From NCBI RefSeq assembly GCF_023156195.1, contig NZ_JAKUKA010000001.1, positions 496,001 to 560,000 on the forward strand: 64,000 bases of DNA, given 5' to 3'. Source of the DNA: Chitinophaga sedimenti. Its GTDB lineage: Bacteria; Bacteroidota; Bacteroidia; Chitinophagales; Chitinophagaceae. Shown here piece by piece: positions 22,616 through 31,411 of this stretch (within the stretch, counting starts at the first letter, position 1; each line of letters opens with the position of its first letter). A model generated the notes under the pieces. That model searched no databases, was not told where the DNA came from, and saw only the letters and a program-made list of their open reading frames with translations. A program made the translations under genes and the position numbers.

Positions 22616-23006
22616 CCTTCCACGCGCCGGTAGACCATAAAGCCCATACAATTAATACCGGTTGAAAGAACAGCCGGATCAGCCTTGCCTGGTCTGTATT
22701 TAACCCGAACGCATCGCGGTGGTGCAGCCATTGCGCGATGTTGCCGGGGAATACCGCCACGAAAAACGCGGCTGCGATCCAGCCGAGCACTACGCGGTAT
22801 TTGGGTAAAAACACCAGCGCGAGGCCCATTACAATCTCCACCACGCCGGACAGTACCACCACTAAATCTGCATCGAGCGGCACCCATGGCGGTACCTGCG
22901 CCTGAAACTCCGCGCGGGAAAAGGTAAGGTGTCCTGTACCGGCGAAGGCCAGCGCGATGCCCAGTACACAGCGGGCAATGTTTTGGAGGGTGGAGGTTTG
23001 TTGCAT
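22602..23006 (-). CDS. DoxX-family membrane protein
   Basis: 134 residues, four predicted membrane segments (for example ARCVLGIALAFAGTGHLTF; LVVVLSGVVEIVMGLALVFL; VLGWIAAAFFVAVF; FFQPVLIVWALWSTGAW). The motif GTGHLTFSRAEFQAQVPPW resembles small DoxX-like proteins. Function in these single-gene forms is unclear; quinone-linked redox or sulfur stress roles have been proposed for relatives. The ion-channel gene on the same strand ends 9 bp upstream, so the two are likely cotranscribed. Confidence 0.8.
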   Translation of the reverse strand: MQQTSTLQNIARCVLGIALAFAGTGHLTFSRAEFQAQVPPWVPLDADLVVVLSGVVEIVMGLALVFLPKYRVVLGWIAAAFFVAVFPGNIAQWLHHRDAFGLNTDQARLIRLFFQPVLIVWALWSTGAWKAIRR

Positions 23007-23015
23007 AAACCGGAT

Positions 23016-23828
23016 TTATAATTTGGCGCCGCAGTATTTGCAGTGCTTGGCGTCGTGCTCGTGCCCTTCGCGCCCGCAGGACGGGCAGGCCTGGTGACTG
23101 TGCCTTTGTTCCCGCGCGGCCATGGCCATTTCGGTACTCACAATGCCCGTAGGAACCGCGATGATGCCGTACCCCAGCAACATGATAAAACTGGCGATCA
23201 GCTTGCCGAGCGGGGTGGCCGGGGCGATGTCGCCATAACCCACGGTAGTGATGGTCACAATGGCCCAGTACACAGACTGGGGAATACTGGTGAACCCATG
23301 TTCGGGACCTTCTGCCAAATAGATGATGGAGCCCAGGATCACCACCGCGCTAATCACGAACAGCAGGAAGATGCTCACTTTGCGAGCGCTGTTCACCAAT
23401 GCCACATGCAGAAACCGCATTTCGGACAGGAAGTGGGCCAGCCGGAATATCCTGAACACCCGCAGCAGTCGCAGGGCGCGAAGCACCAGCAGGGACTGCG
23501 ATCCCACGTACACGAAGCTCATGTAACTTGGTATCACCGCTAACAGATCGATGATGCCAAGCGGACTGAAAATATATTTCGAAGGCTTTTCGATGCACAT
23601 CAGCCGCAGGATGTATTCCAGGGTGAAGATGCCGGTGAATGACCACTCCAGGATGAAGAAGAGGCGCCCGTAGCGCAGGTGCAGATGAGCGACGCTATCG
23701 AGCATCACTACCACGATGCTGATGATGATCAGCGCCAGGAGTACAATATCGAAGACTTTGCCTGCTGTGGTGTTGGATTCATAAATCACCTCATGCAGCC
23801 TTTCCCGCCAGGATTGTTGTTTGGTCAT
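23016..23828 (-). CDS. Voltage-gated-type ion channel with C-terminal zinc ribbon
   Basis: 270 residues, intact. Six transmembrane segments of the voltage-gated cation channel fold. S4 carries regularly spaced arginines (LRALRLLRVFRIFRLAHF), and the pore loop has the potassium selectivity filter TTVGYGD near residue 195. After S6 (IMLLGYGIIAVPTGIVSTEM) the cytoplasmic tail ends in a treble CxxC zinc ribbon (CPSCG ... CKYCG, about 247-270). It is probably a potassium channel. The zinc ribbon could be structural or a redox/metal sensor gating the pore; that part is inference. Confidence 0.9.
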   Translation of the reverse strand: MTKQQSWRERLHEVIYESNTTAGKVFDIVLLALIIISIVVVMLDSVAHLHLRYGRLFFILEWSFTGIFTLEYILRLMCIEKPSKYIFSPLGIIDLLAVIPSYMSFVYVGSQSLLVLRALRLLRVFRIFRLAHFLSEMRFLHVALVNSARKVSIFLLFVISAVVILGSIIYLAEGPEHGFTSIPQSVYWAIVTITTVGYGDIAPATPLGKLIASFIMLLGYGIIAVPTGIVSTEMAMAAREQRHSHQACPSCGREGHEHDAKHCKYCGAKL

Positions 23829-23959
23829 TAAAATACTTTACCGATAAAAAACATGCCATACCTGCAAAAGGTTACAGCGTATATAGCTTAACGTTATAAA
23901 ATTGCCTCTAAAAAATGGAATAAAATTTGCTTTGTAACACGCGTTAACCAAACACTGAC

Positions 23960-24163
23960 ATGAAGAACACTGTAGCAACCCTCACGGAAACCCACTATTC
24001 GGGATTTGAGTACCCGGTCACCCTCATCTCCGCATTTTTACAATCGTCGGACGGCCTTTTTCTGCTTGCATTAAAAAATCGTGTGGTCATTCGCCATTAC
24101 GCCAATGATACCCTTGCTTTTCGGCACTGGCTGGAAGATCACCAGATAAGGCGCGTAAACTAA
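23960..24163 (+). CDS. Small hypothetical protein (67 residues)
   Basis: Short open frame with its own start after a divergent intergenic region and its own hairpin terminator just downstream, which supports a real gene. The sequence is soluble and mixed (FEYPVTLISAFLQSSDGLF ... FRHWLEDHQIRRVN). I do not recognise the family. A role cannot be inferred from neighbours, which are an ion channel and a GH105 enzyme. Confidence 0.55.
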   Translation: MKNTVATLTETHYSGFEYPVTLISAFLQSSDGLFLLALKNRVVIRHYANDTLAFRHWLEDHQIRRVN

Positions 24164-24167
24164 TTGA

Positions 24168-24197
24168 AAGCCTGGCAGCAATGCCGGCTTTTTTGTG
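24168..24197 (+). terminator. Rho-independent terminator
   Basis: Stem AAAGCC-T-GGCA / TGCC-GGCTTT with one bulged T, followed by TTTTT; lies 5 bp after the small 67-residue gene. Confidence 0.65.
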
Positions 24198-24307
24198 CTT
24201 ACAGGTTAAGCCCATTGATCCCGCATACGCTCCGCCCGTACTTAACTTATGACCGGCATAGTGGGAAATCCGCATTTTTTCCTCATCTTTCTGGCCAACT
24301 ACTACGT

Positions 24308-25443
24308 ATGAAACGATACACGCTTTCCCTGGCGGTAATGTTAACCGCCTTATCCACGACTGCTGATGCCCAGCGTAAACCACGATCTGTTCCGCGCCCG
24401 GAACCCATTCGTAAAGCAGCCTTGCTGCAAAACCTGACGAAATTTGCCGACTGGCAGTACAATAATATTTACGGCAGCACCACCTATCCCAACAAGATCG
24501 ACTGGATTTATGCGCCGTTCTGGGATGGTATCGGATCGCTGTACCAGCTCACTAAAAACGAAGCGTACATTAATTCCATGGTGAAAACAGGAGAGGAGTA
24601 CAAGTGGAAAACCATGAACGATGTGTTTAACGCGGACCGGTTGCCTATTGGCCGCATGTATTTTGACGCCGCCGCCGCCACCGGTAAAAAAGAATATACG
24701 GCCAACATCACCCGGGTGCTGGATATGCACCTTGCACGCCGCATTAAGCCGGATGTGCGCCATAAACTGAATACTTACCGCTATGAGTGGTGGACGTGGT
24801 GCGATGCCTTGTACATGGGGCCCGCCACATTCGTGAAAGCCGCTAATGCAACCGGTAACACCAAATACCTTGACTACATGGACGAGAAATGGTGGGCTAC
24901 TTCGGACTACCTGTACAGCAAAGCCGATTCGCTTTACTATCGCGACGATAACTTCTTTGAACGTAAAAGTCCGAACGGCAAAAAAAAGTGTTCTGGGGCA
25001 GGGGCAACGGCTGGGTAATTGCCGGTTTGGCAATGGTGCTGAACGATTTGCCGAAGGACTATAAAACCCGTGCGAAGTTTGAACAGCAGTTCCGCGAAAT
25101 GTCGTACAAATTTAAATCTTTGCAGCAGGGTGATAGCTTGTGGACGAGCAACCTCCTTGACCCCGGGGAGCACCCGCGTGGAGAATCTTCGTGCTCGGCG
25201 CTGGCGTTGTACGGGCTTGCCTGGGGTATCAATGCCGGGGTGCTTTCACGAGATGTGTTTGGTCCTGTTGTGGAGAAAGGCTGGGCGCGTTTGAGCCAGA
25301 ATGTGAGTGCTGCGGGGAAGTTGGGGTATGTGCAGAAGGTGAGTGACGGGCCGGGAGCTTTTGGGCCGGAGGATACGCAGATTTATGCAGCGGGGGCTTA
25401 TTTGATGGCGGGGTGTGAGATGTATAAGTATTTGAAACAATAG
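24308..25443 (+). CDS. Unsaturated rhamnogalacturonyl/glucuronyl hydrolase, glycoside hydrolase family 105 (frameshifted)
   Basis: About 378 residues. Signal peptide MKRYTLSLAVMLTALSTTADA, then the (alpha/alpha)6 barrel of GH105/GH88. Family motifs: WQYNNIYGSTT near the start, the catalytic Asp in EWWTWCDALYMGP, FWGRGNGWVIAGLAMVL, and DPGEHPRGESSCSALALYG. It removes the 4,5-unsaturated uronic acid left by a polysaccharide lyase. The frame breaks at the AAAAAAAA run near 24985, where the length is wrong; correction gives GKKVFWGRGNGW. No lyase is in the window, so it works with enzymes encoded elsewhere. The tRNA-Lys gene begins about 95 bp downstream. Confidence 0.9.
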
Positions 25444-25483
25444 CTGTGAATAACCCGTGTGGAAAAGTTTTTGAGCTAAAGTA

Positions 25484-25513
25484 TTGGCAGTGAAATCGTT
25501 TTTCCTATCTTTG
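25484..25513 (+). promoter_or_regulatory. Predicted Bacteroidota-type promoter of tRNA-Lys
   Basis: A -7 box TATCTTTG (25506-25513) matches the TAnnTTTG consensus exactly, with a TTGG -33-like element at 25484, 19 bases upstream. Transcription would start about 10-20 bases before the tRNA. Confidence 0.6.
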
Positions 25514-25538
25514 CAATCCCAATCGAAAGAAAGGTGAT

Positions 25539-25611
25539 GATTTCGTAGCTCAGTTGGTAGAGCAATACACTTTTAATGTATGGGCCCTGGGTTCGAGTCC
25601 CAGCGGAATCA
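25539..25611 (+). tRNA. tRNA-Lys (anticodon UUU)
   Basis: Cloverleaf of 73 nt: acceptor stem GATTTCG/CGGAATC, D arm GCTC..GAGC, anticodon stem ATACA/TGTAT with loop CTTTTAA (anticodon TTT), T arm CTGGG-TTCGAGT-CCCAG, discriminator A; CCA is not encoded. Its 3' end is the left boundary of a genomic island, and a copy of the last ~17 nt plus 113 bp of downstream sequence recurs at 33888. Confidence 0.95.
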
Positions 25612-25723
25612 CAGAAACAAATTCAAACGCACTTAAAGCCGTATAGATCGTAGGATTTATACGGCTTTTGTCTTTTTAGCCTGAAAAGGCGAACCGTATT
25701 ATTCAATCTGAACGGTCGCAAAA
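25595..25723. repeat. Left attachment repeat (attL) of the tRNA-Lys island
   Basis: A 129-bp segment made of the tRNA-Lys 3' end, the tRNA terminator hairpin (AAAGCCGTATA..TATACGGCTTT) and the following sequence up to GGTCGCAAAA. It recurs in direct orientation at 33888-34017 with about five differences. Such tRNA 3'-end duplication is the footprint of tyrosine-recombinase integration. Confidence 0.85.
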
Positions 25724-25833
25724 AAGGGGATCAAGTTGAAAAGTTGGGGGATTGAATATCTACGCATACAATTTATTCAGTCTGAAGAGAAAGAAGGATC
25801 AAGTCAAATTCTTGGGGACTGAAAAAAACTGTT
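25703..25833. repeat. Pair of imperfect direct repeats at the island left end
   Basis: Two related ~50-bp units, starting ATTCAATCTGAA (25703) and ATTCAGTCTGAA (about 25775), each followed by GGATCAAGT and then TTGGGGAyTGAA. They look like insertion-sequence terminal remnants or recombinase arm sites. Weak identification. Confidence 0.4.
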
Positions 25834-25859
25834 TCTTTGCGATCTAGTAACTTAACAGC

Positions 25860-26036
25860 TTGGACCAGCATTACAAACAACTAATAGAATTACTACTACC
25901 AGCCGGGATTTTGGAGTATTTCGAACTAACCAACAGCACTAAGGATGCTAAAGGGATCAGCATCTATCTTGAAGAATAGAATATCCCGCCTGCCGAATAC
26001 AAAGATCAGCACTGCATTCAAAAGGCTTCTTGCCGG
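25860..26036 (+). pseudogene. Fragment of ISAon1-type transposase N-terminal protein
   Basis: Read from TTG at 25860, the translation (LDQHYKQLIELLLPAGILEY, then FELTNSTKDAKGISIYLEE, an in-frame TAG, then NIPPAEYKDQ) resembles the short N-terminal ORF of ISAon1-family elements of Bacteroidota. A one-base shift further on gives IQKGFLPET, where the similarity stops. No terminal inverted repeats or DDE transposase follow, so this is a scrap. Confidence 0.55.
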
Positions 26037-26302
26037 AAACTTGGCGGTATTGCTGAATAAAGAATTACCGGTACCGCGCCTGCAGGAAGCTAAAGATATT
26101 CACCTGTTCATGGCTTTTACCGGGTATGCTTATAAATACACGCTTAATCTTACGCCGGACAATATTGCGAAATTCTTTGACGGGGAAGACTGGATCGTGA
26201 AGAACAGGAAAGACACGGTGCCGCGGAAACGTGCCCTTGCTTCCACATGCAAAGGAAATACTGAAGAGATATAAAGATCATCCTTACTGCGTTATACTAT
26301 AA
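26037..26302 (+). pseudogene. Decayed tyrosine recombinase (integrase), middle fragment
   Basis: The translation contains PRLQEAKDIHLFMAFTGYAY, then YTLNLTPDNIAKFFDGEDWI and, after a frameshift near 26215, VPLLPHAKEILKRYKDHPYC before a stop. This is the start of the catalytic domain of Bacteroidota phage-type integrases (the stretch usually written as DLFLFSCFTGLAYAD...LTPENI...W). The N-terminal arm-binding part and the C-terminal HxxR and Tyr motifs are missing. It lies 0.3 kb inside the tRNA-Lys repeat, exactly where the island integrase should be, so it is probably the remains of the gene that inserted the island. Confidence 0.75.
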
Positions 26303-26363
26303 CGTGCACATAAAAGTTTACACAGCCCGCCCCGTTAGGCTTTACCAATCGTGCACGATGTCG

Positions 26364-26371
26364 TAAATTTG
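26364..26371 (+). promoter_or_regulatory. Candidate -7 box for the small DNA-binding-like gene
   Basis: TAAATTTG matches TAnnTTTG exactly and lies 18 bp before the ATG at 26389. A TTTA-like -33 element sits about 20 bases upstream. Confidence 0.45.
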
Positions 26372-26388
26372 TAATACCACACCAAGGT

Positions 26389-26643
26389 ATGCCGGCATTT
26401 TTAAGCTATAAAATTTCCGTTCCGAATATGCCGATTTCGCATAAAATGATACCTCGCCGCATGGTGGTTTACTCCAAAGATGTACAGAATATAACTGGCC
26501 GCTCCGAACGGACGGCGCGCGCATTGCTACAGAAAATTCGTGTTCTAAAAGGGAAGAAGAAGGGGCAATTCGTATCGGTCGCTGAGTTTTGCGACTTTAC
26601 CGGCCTGCAGGAAAGCGAAGTATTACTCTTCCTGTGTGGTTAA
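26389..26643 (+). CDS. Small putative DNA-binding protein (84 residues)
   Basis: The core MVVYSKDVQNITGRSERTA / RALLQKIRVLKGKKKGQFVS / VAEFCDFTGLQESEV has the shape of a helix-turn-helix or excisionase-like fold. It resembles small proteins that recur in Bacteroidota genomes, often near integrases. The first ~24 residues may not be translated; MIPRRMVVY is an alternative start. It could be an island regulator or recombination directionality factor, but this is inference. Intact. Confidence 0.55.
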   Translation: MPAFLSYKISVPNMPISHKMIPRRMVVYSKDVQNITGRSERTARALLQKIRVLKGKKKGQFVSVAEFCDFTGLQESEVLLFLCG

Positions 26644-26674
26644 ACCGGGTTTACCTCTGGTATACGGCCGGCCA

Positions 26675-26845
26675 TTACTTAGTCGTGGCGGTTAGTTGTC
26701 TGGTTTTTAGTTCTTGCTCGTAACGTTCACCTGCTGCACGCATCTTCTTCAAAGCGGCCTTGGGGTCATTGAAATACACCAGGCTTAACTGTTTACGGGT
26801 TCTATGAGCTTCTTTCACGGCATCGTAAGTCTTTTCGATGTTCAT
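26675..26845 (-). CDS. Small hypothetical protein (56 residues)
   Basis: MNIEKTYDAVKEAHRTRKQL followed by a helix-rich charged tail (DPKAALKKMRAAGERYEQEL). Mostly alpha-helical, no recognised family. The ATG at 26845 is preferred because the upstream in-frame extension is low in complexity and unlike a protein. It is convergent with the small gene at 26389. Confidence 0.45.
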   Translation of the reverse strand: MNIEKTYDAVKEAHRTRKQLSLVYFNDPKAALKKMRAAGERYEQELKTRQLTATTK

Positions 26846-27628
26846 AACAATTTCACTTATGTGAGTTGTAAATCTAACCAAGGCTTTGCAATTGTGTTTA
26901 TCAATATTAAATTTTATGGCAATTGCAGAGACCATACTAACGGGTTGACAGTGCGTCGGTCCACACATAATATTGGCACGACATTCTATAATTAATATAT
27001 GGATCGCTCGCGGGCAGTCGGAAACTTATTTATTATATAATCACCAAGATAGACGACTTTGGGTTGGAGAGGGAGAGTAGTGGAGAAATCAATGTAACGT
27101 AATGGCGGAGTTTTTGCTTTCGAGGTACGATTAAGCATAGCTAAGGGTATAATTACCACGTCACCACCAATTTGGCTAGTGAAGAACTGGAGACGGTACA
27201 AACGGAAATAGGGTATGAAGCAGAATGAGACAAGGTTTTGATCTTGTTGCATATTTCCCGAATTCAATTGATAAAAAAAAGACAGCAACTGTTATATTTC
27301 TGCAGTAATCTTTTTAAACCTAATGCTCTTAATTTTCATCCTGTTTTCGTACCGGAATTAATAACCGCATAAGCAAAATTTGCGTATTTTGCATAAATTT
27401 CTGTACAATGAGTCGATTTCGTATGTTCAAAAAGGCAGCTATAGAATAGCACAGTTTTAGCAGAACAAGGGAAAACCAATAATTGGGATGCTCTTTAGCT
27501 TCATAATACAAAGCAACAGGTTCAAATGGTGTACTACTTGAATACAATCTACCGTAAATACACTATTTGAAGTAGCCGATTTTAAAGGTTGATGTCATGT
27601 ATCTTTTTACTTCAATAAAGAAATCATA
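26846..27628. other. AT-rich gap before the vsr operon
   Basis: About 780 bp without a convincing gene. Short open frames exist on the minus strand (26992-27288, 27329-27547), but they have no recognisable features. The sequence becomes markedly AT-rich here, marking the foreign core of the island. A TATCTTTT element near 27600 could be the -7 box of the vsr operon. Confidence 0.5.
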
Positions 27629-28048
27629 ATGGCAGATGTACATTCTAAAGATGTAAGAAGCTATAACATGAGTAGAATAAAGGGGGAAAATACTAAACCT
27701 GAAATTCTAGTCAGAAAATTTCTGTTTTCTCATGGGATAAGATATAGATTGCATGATAAGAGATTTCCGGGAAAACCGGATTTAGTCGTTCCGAAGTTTA
27801 AAACAGTTCTGTTTGTGCATGGATGCTTCTGGCATGGCCACCCGAAATGCAAATATTACGTTGTGCCCAAATCGAGAACGGAATGGTGGTTAAGCAAAAT
27901 AAATGGTAATATAAAAAGGGATGCCGAAAGTGTTGAGAAATTGGAACGTGAAGGCTGGAAGGTTATTACAATATGGGAATGTGATTTGAAAGATAACAAG
28001 AAAGAGGTAACACTTCAACTACTTTTAAAGCAATTGAAAAACAAATGA
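27629..28048 (+). CDS. vsr: Very short patch repair endonuclease
   Basis: 139 residues, intact. In the classical role Vsr nicks 5' of a T:G mismatch made when a 5-methylcytosine in the Dcm site deaminates. Diagnostic motifs: MSRIKGENTKPEILVRKFLF (zinc/DNA-contact N-terminus), RYRLHDKRFPGKPDLVVPKF with the catalytic aspartate, and VLFVHGCFWHGHPKC with active-site histidines and zinc ligands, then RTEWWLSKINGN and VITIWECDLK. It overlaps the methyltransferase start by 4 bp (ATGA), so the two are translationally coupled. With no separate restriction enzyme in the operon, a nuclease role in restriction is also possible (inference). Confidence 0.95.
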   Translation: MADVHSKDVRSYNMSRIKGENTKPEILVRKFLFSHGIRYRLHDKRFPGKPDLVVPKFKTVLFVHGCFWHGHPKCKYYVVPKSRTEWWLSKINGNIKRDAESVEKLEREGWKVITIWECDLKDNKKEVTLQLLLKQLKNK

Positions 28049-29298
28049 ATACCTTTAGATATATAGATTTATTTGCTGGTGCCGGCGGGCTGTCAGAAGG
28101 TTTTATCAAAGCTGGTTTTGCGCCAGTAGCGCATGTGGAGATAGACGAGGCCGCCTGCTTCACATTAAAAACTCGTACTGCATACCATTACCTTAAATCT
28201 ACTAACAACTATGAAATATACATTTCGTATCTAAAAGGAGAAATAAGCAGAAATGAATTGTATTCTTCAATACCCTCTGAATTGTTAGATTCAATTATCA
28301 ATCTTCCGATAGGTGCTGATTATAATCCTGCGATTCACAAAACAATTGAGAAACAATTGAATGGCACACAGGTCGATTTAATAATTGGGGGTCCACCCTG
28401 TCAGGCTTATTCCCTCGTTGGAAGAGCACGCTCGAAGAATGGTATGAAAGGAGATCATAGAAACTACTTGTATGTACATTACGCAAAATTCTGGAGAAAT
28501 ATAGCCCAAAGCTTTTTGTCTTTGAAAATGTTCTTGGTTTAAAATCTGCCGGGAATGGGGTTTATTTAGAGAATATGCAAAAGCTCTTTCTTAAAAAGGG
28601 TTATGATATGAAGATCTTCAATGTCGAAGCCAATAATTTTAATGTTCTTCAAAACCGAAAACGAATTATTATCATTGGTTGGAAACAAAATTTTAAATAT
28701 GAAATCCCCAATCTTGAAAATATAAATACTAATACAGGTAAAACGGTAAAAATATTTTTACAGATCTTCCGAAAATTCAAGCTGGTGAAAGCAAAGTAAG
28801 ATATCAGAAATATAGGTCACGGACTAACGCATACTTAACTGAAAGCTATATAAGAAACGGAATTGATGTATTAACTCAGCATATTGCACGACCTCACACA
28901 GAACAGGATAAGGAAATATACAGAATTGCGGTTGATAAATGGGATACTGATAGGCAACGACTGAATTATAATGATTTGCCTGAGCGGCTAAAAACGCACC
29001 AAAACAGGGATTCGTTTTATGACAGATTTAAAGTGGTTGCTGGTGATGAGCCATATTCTCAAACTGTAGTAGCTCATATTGCCAAAGATGGCCATTATTA
29101 TATACACCCTGATTCTGAACAAAATCGTTCAATTACTGTTAGGGAAGCTGCAAGACTCCAGTCGTTTCCAGATGATTACTATTTCGAAGGAGTGAAAGAA
29201 GGCATGAGTCGAACTCCAGCGTTTAAACAAATTGGTAATGCTGTCCCCCTTTGATGGCATATGAAATTGCAACCAGAATTAAATCAGTGTTAAAATGA
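28045..29298 (+). CDS. dcm: DNA (cytosine-5-)-methyltransferase (three frameshifts)
   Basis: About 418 residues after correction. Motif I is FAGAGGLSEGFIKAGF, motif IV with the catalytic cysteine IIGGPPCQAYS, motif VI FENVLGL (after correction), motif VIII QNRKRIIIIGW, and motif X FKQIGNAVPPLMAYE. The region between VIII and X should hold the target recognition domain. Frame breaks lie near 28491 (TTCTGG for TTCCTGG), 28752 (A run) and 29248 (C run), all simple errors. The partner Vsr and the CCTGG-associated assembly errors are consistent with a CCWGG-type target, but the specificity cannot be read from the protein. It overlaps the next gene by 4 bp. Confidence 0.93.
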
Positions 29299-31411
29299 TT
29301 GTAACTCCTGTACAAACCGGTAATTCAATTCTAAGACCAAGAGCACGATTAATTAAAACTATTGGAGAGGAGCTAATCAGCAATGATATTGTTGCCTTAC
29401 TTGAACTAGTGAAGAATAGTTATGATGCAGACGCGTCTATTATCGTTATTGAATTTGATGGGACAGTTGTTGCTGAAAAGGTTGGGAAAAAGGAAATTCG
29501 AAAAATTATCCGGGATGGTAGCTCCATACAGGTCTATGATGATGGAACAGGAATGACCTTGAAAACAATCAAGGATGCTTGGATGGAACCGGCTACAATT
29601 TCAAAGAAGAAGTCAATTAAAAGTGGCAAAACAAGAAGATATACGGGTGAGAAAGGTATAGGCCGTTTTTCGTCCGCAAAACTATCCTCTGAACTCGAAA
29701 TCATAACTCGTTTTGAAAAAGACAATGAAGTTGTTGCAAGATTTAACTGGAAAGAATTTGAAAATATTGACTTGTATCTTGATGAAGTTGAATGTGATTG
29801 GGAAGTTAGAGAACCAGTCGAGTTTATTAAGCCAGAACACGGAACAAAGTTAATTCTTAAAAATTTGAATTCGGACTGGGATGAAGAAAAGATAAGGCAA
29901 TTAAGAATAACACTTCAGCGACTTATCAACCCAGTAGTGCCAGTGACAGATTTTTTGATCGAATTAAGATTGCCTAAAGGCTTCGAATCTTACTCAGGAA
30001 TTGTTGACGCTCCTGAATCGCTAGCGAAGCCCAATCATTCTATAAGAGGTTCCGTGGATGAAAACGGGGAACTAACCTCTGTATACACTAGTAAAAAGAT
30101 AGGAAATTTTGATATTCGAAAGAAATTATTGTTAAAATCAGGAGATAGCCCTAAAACAGGTCCATTTGAGTTTGATTTTAGGGTATGGGATAGAGATAAT
30201 GATGCGTTAAGGGAAGTTGCCTCGGAATCTGAAACAAAGCTAAATGAAGTAAAGGCGGCGCTAAATGAAATGTCTGGGGTTAGTATATACAGAGATAAGT
30301 TTAGAGTGCTGCCCTATGGAGATCCTAAAATCGACTGGTTGCGCCTCGATTTAAGAAGGGTTAATAACCCAACTTTGCGTACTAGTAATAATCAAATTAT
30401 AGGGTTTGTTACAATCGAACTGGAGAAGAATCCGGATTTTAAAGATCAGAGCAATCGTGAAGGGATTGTCGATAGTGAATCATTTGAGCAATTGAAGGAG
30501 TTTGTGATTGCGATTTTAAATGAATTAGAAGTAAAGAGATATGAGGAGCGACCCCGCGAAAAGGAAAATAGGGATGGACAGAAGGGGCTCTTTAATCGAT
30601 TTTCGATTTCCCGGGTTGTAGAGTTAGTTGAAACAAAGCTACCTAATGACAAAGATGCTAAGTCAATAGTAGCGGAAACCGAGGCAGACATCCAAGAGGG
30701 AGTAAAAAGGTAAAGGATATCATATCAAGATATAGACGACTATCAACACTCGGTCTATTGGTTGATGTTATTCTACATGACGGAAATAATTTCCTTGCTA
30801 GGATAGATAACGATATCCATATGATTATGAAAGAAGTTGGAAAAGTGGAAATAGATAGGGAGTCAATAAAAGGAAGCATCGAAAATATAAAGGAAGAGAA
30901 GAAAGTTCTTGCTCAATTATTCAAAAGGCTTGAACCATTCGGAGGCAGAAAGAAAGGCCGGCCTGTGGATATAATACTTGAAGATGCAATTTCCAATGTT
31001 TTTGGATTGTATAAAACTGAGCTACAGCATTTTGATGTTTCGATAATTCTCCCAGATTCTAAAAATCTAGTGCGAATAGATGATGGAGAACTTCAGCTTA
31101 TTTTGGTCAATTTAATTCAGAATTCATTATACTGGTTGTCAACCATCAATACTGAAAGGATTATAAAAGTTGAAGTAATAAGACACAAAGAAGAGCTTTC
31201 AATTGTGTTTAGTGATAGTGGACCCGGTATTAAAGAGGAGCATAATACTTTGATTTTTGAACCGTATTTCAGTACTAGACCAGATGGTATTGGCTTAGGG
31301 TTGACGATTGTAGGAGAGTTAGTGACTGAATATGATGGAGAATTTTATTTAATGGATAACGGGCCGTTGGATGGTGCAACCTTTAAAATAACCTTCAGGC
31401 ATAGAATATGA
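29295..31411 (+). CDS. Dual GHKL protein: MORC/MutL-like ATPase fused to a histidine-kinase core (frameshifted)
   Basis: About 705 residues, no membrane segment, so cytoplasmic. Module 1 (about 1-200) is a GHKL ATPase with N box ELVKNSYDADA, Mg/ATP motif DDGTGM and lid RYTGEKGIGRFSS, closer to MORC/MutL/Hsp90 than to sensor kinases. A middle region of beta and charged segments follows. Module 2 (about 475-705) has a dimerisation-like helix with a candidate phosphoacceptor histidine (VDVILHDGNNFL), N box LILVNLIQNSLYWL, G1 FSDSGPGI, F/G2 boxes EPYFSTRPDGIGLGLTIV. The frame breaks near 30708 in an A run (restoring EGVKKVKDII). GHKL/MORC-like ATPases are known beside restriction-modification genes; the added kinase core and the adjacent receiver suggest a phosphorelay. 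It overlaps both neighbours by ATGA. Confidence 0.85.

Noticed and set aside
26992..27547. Two minus-strand open frames in the island gap
   Set aside because: No recognisable motif, no start context, and low-complexity composition; kept only as a gap note.
27629..29298. Complete type II restriction-modification system
   Set aside because: No restriction endonuclease gene adjoins the methyltransferase; only Vsr is present, so the label would overstate what is visible.
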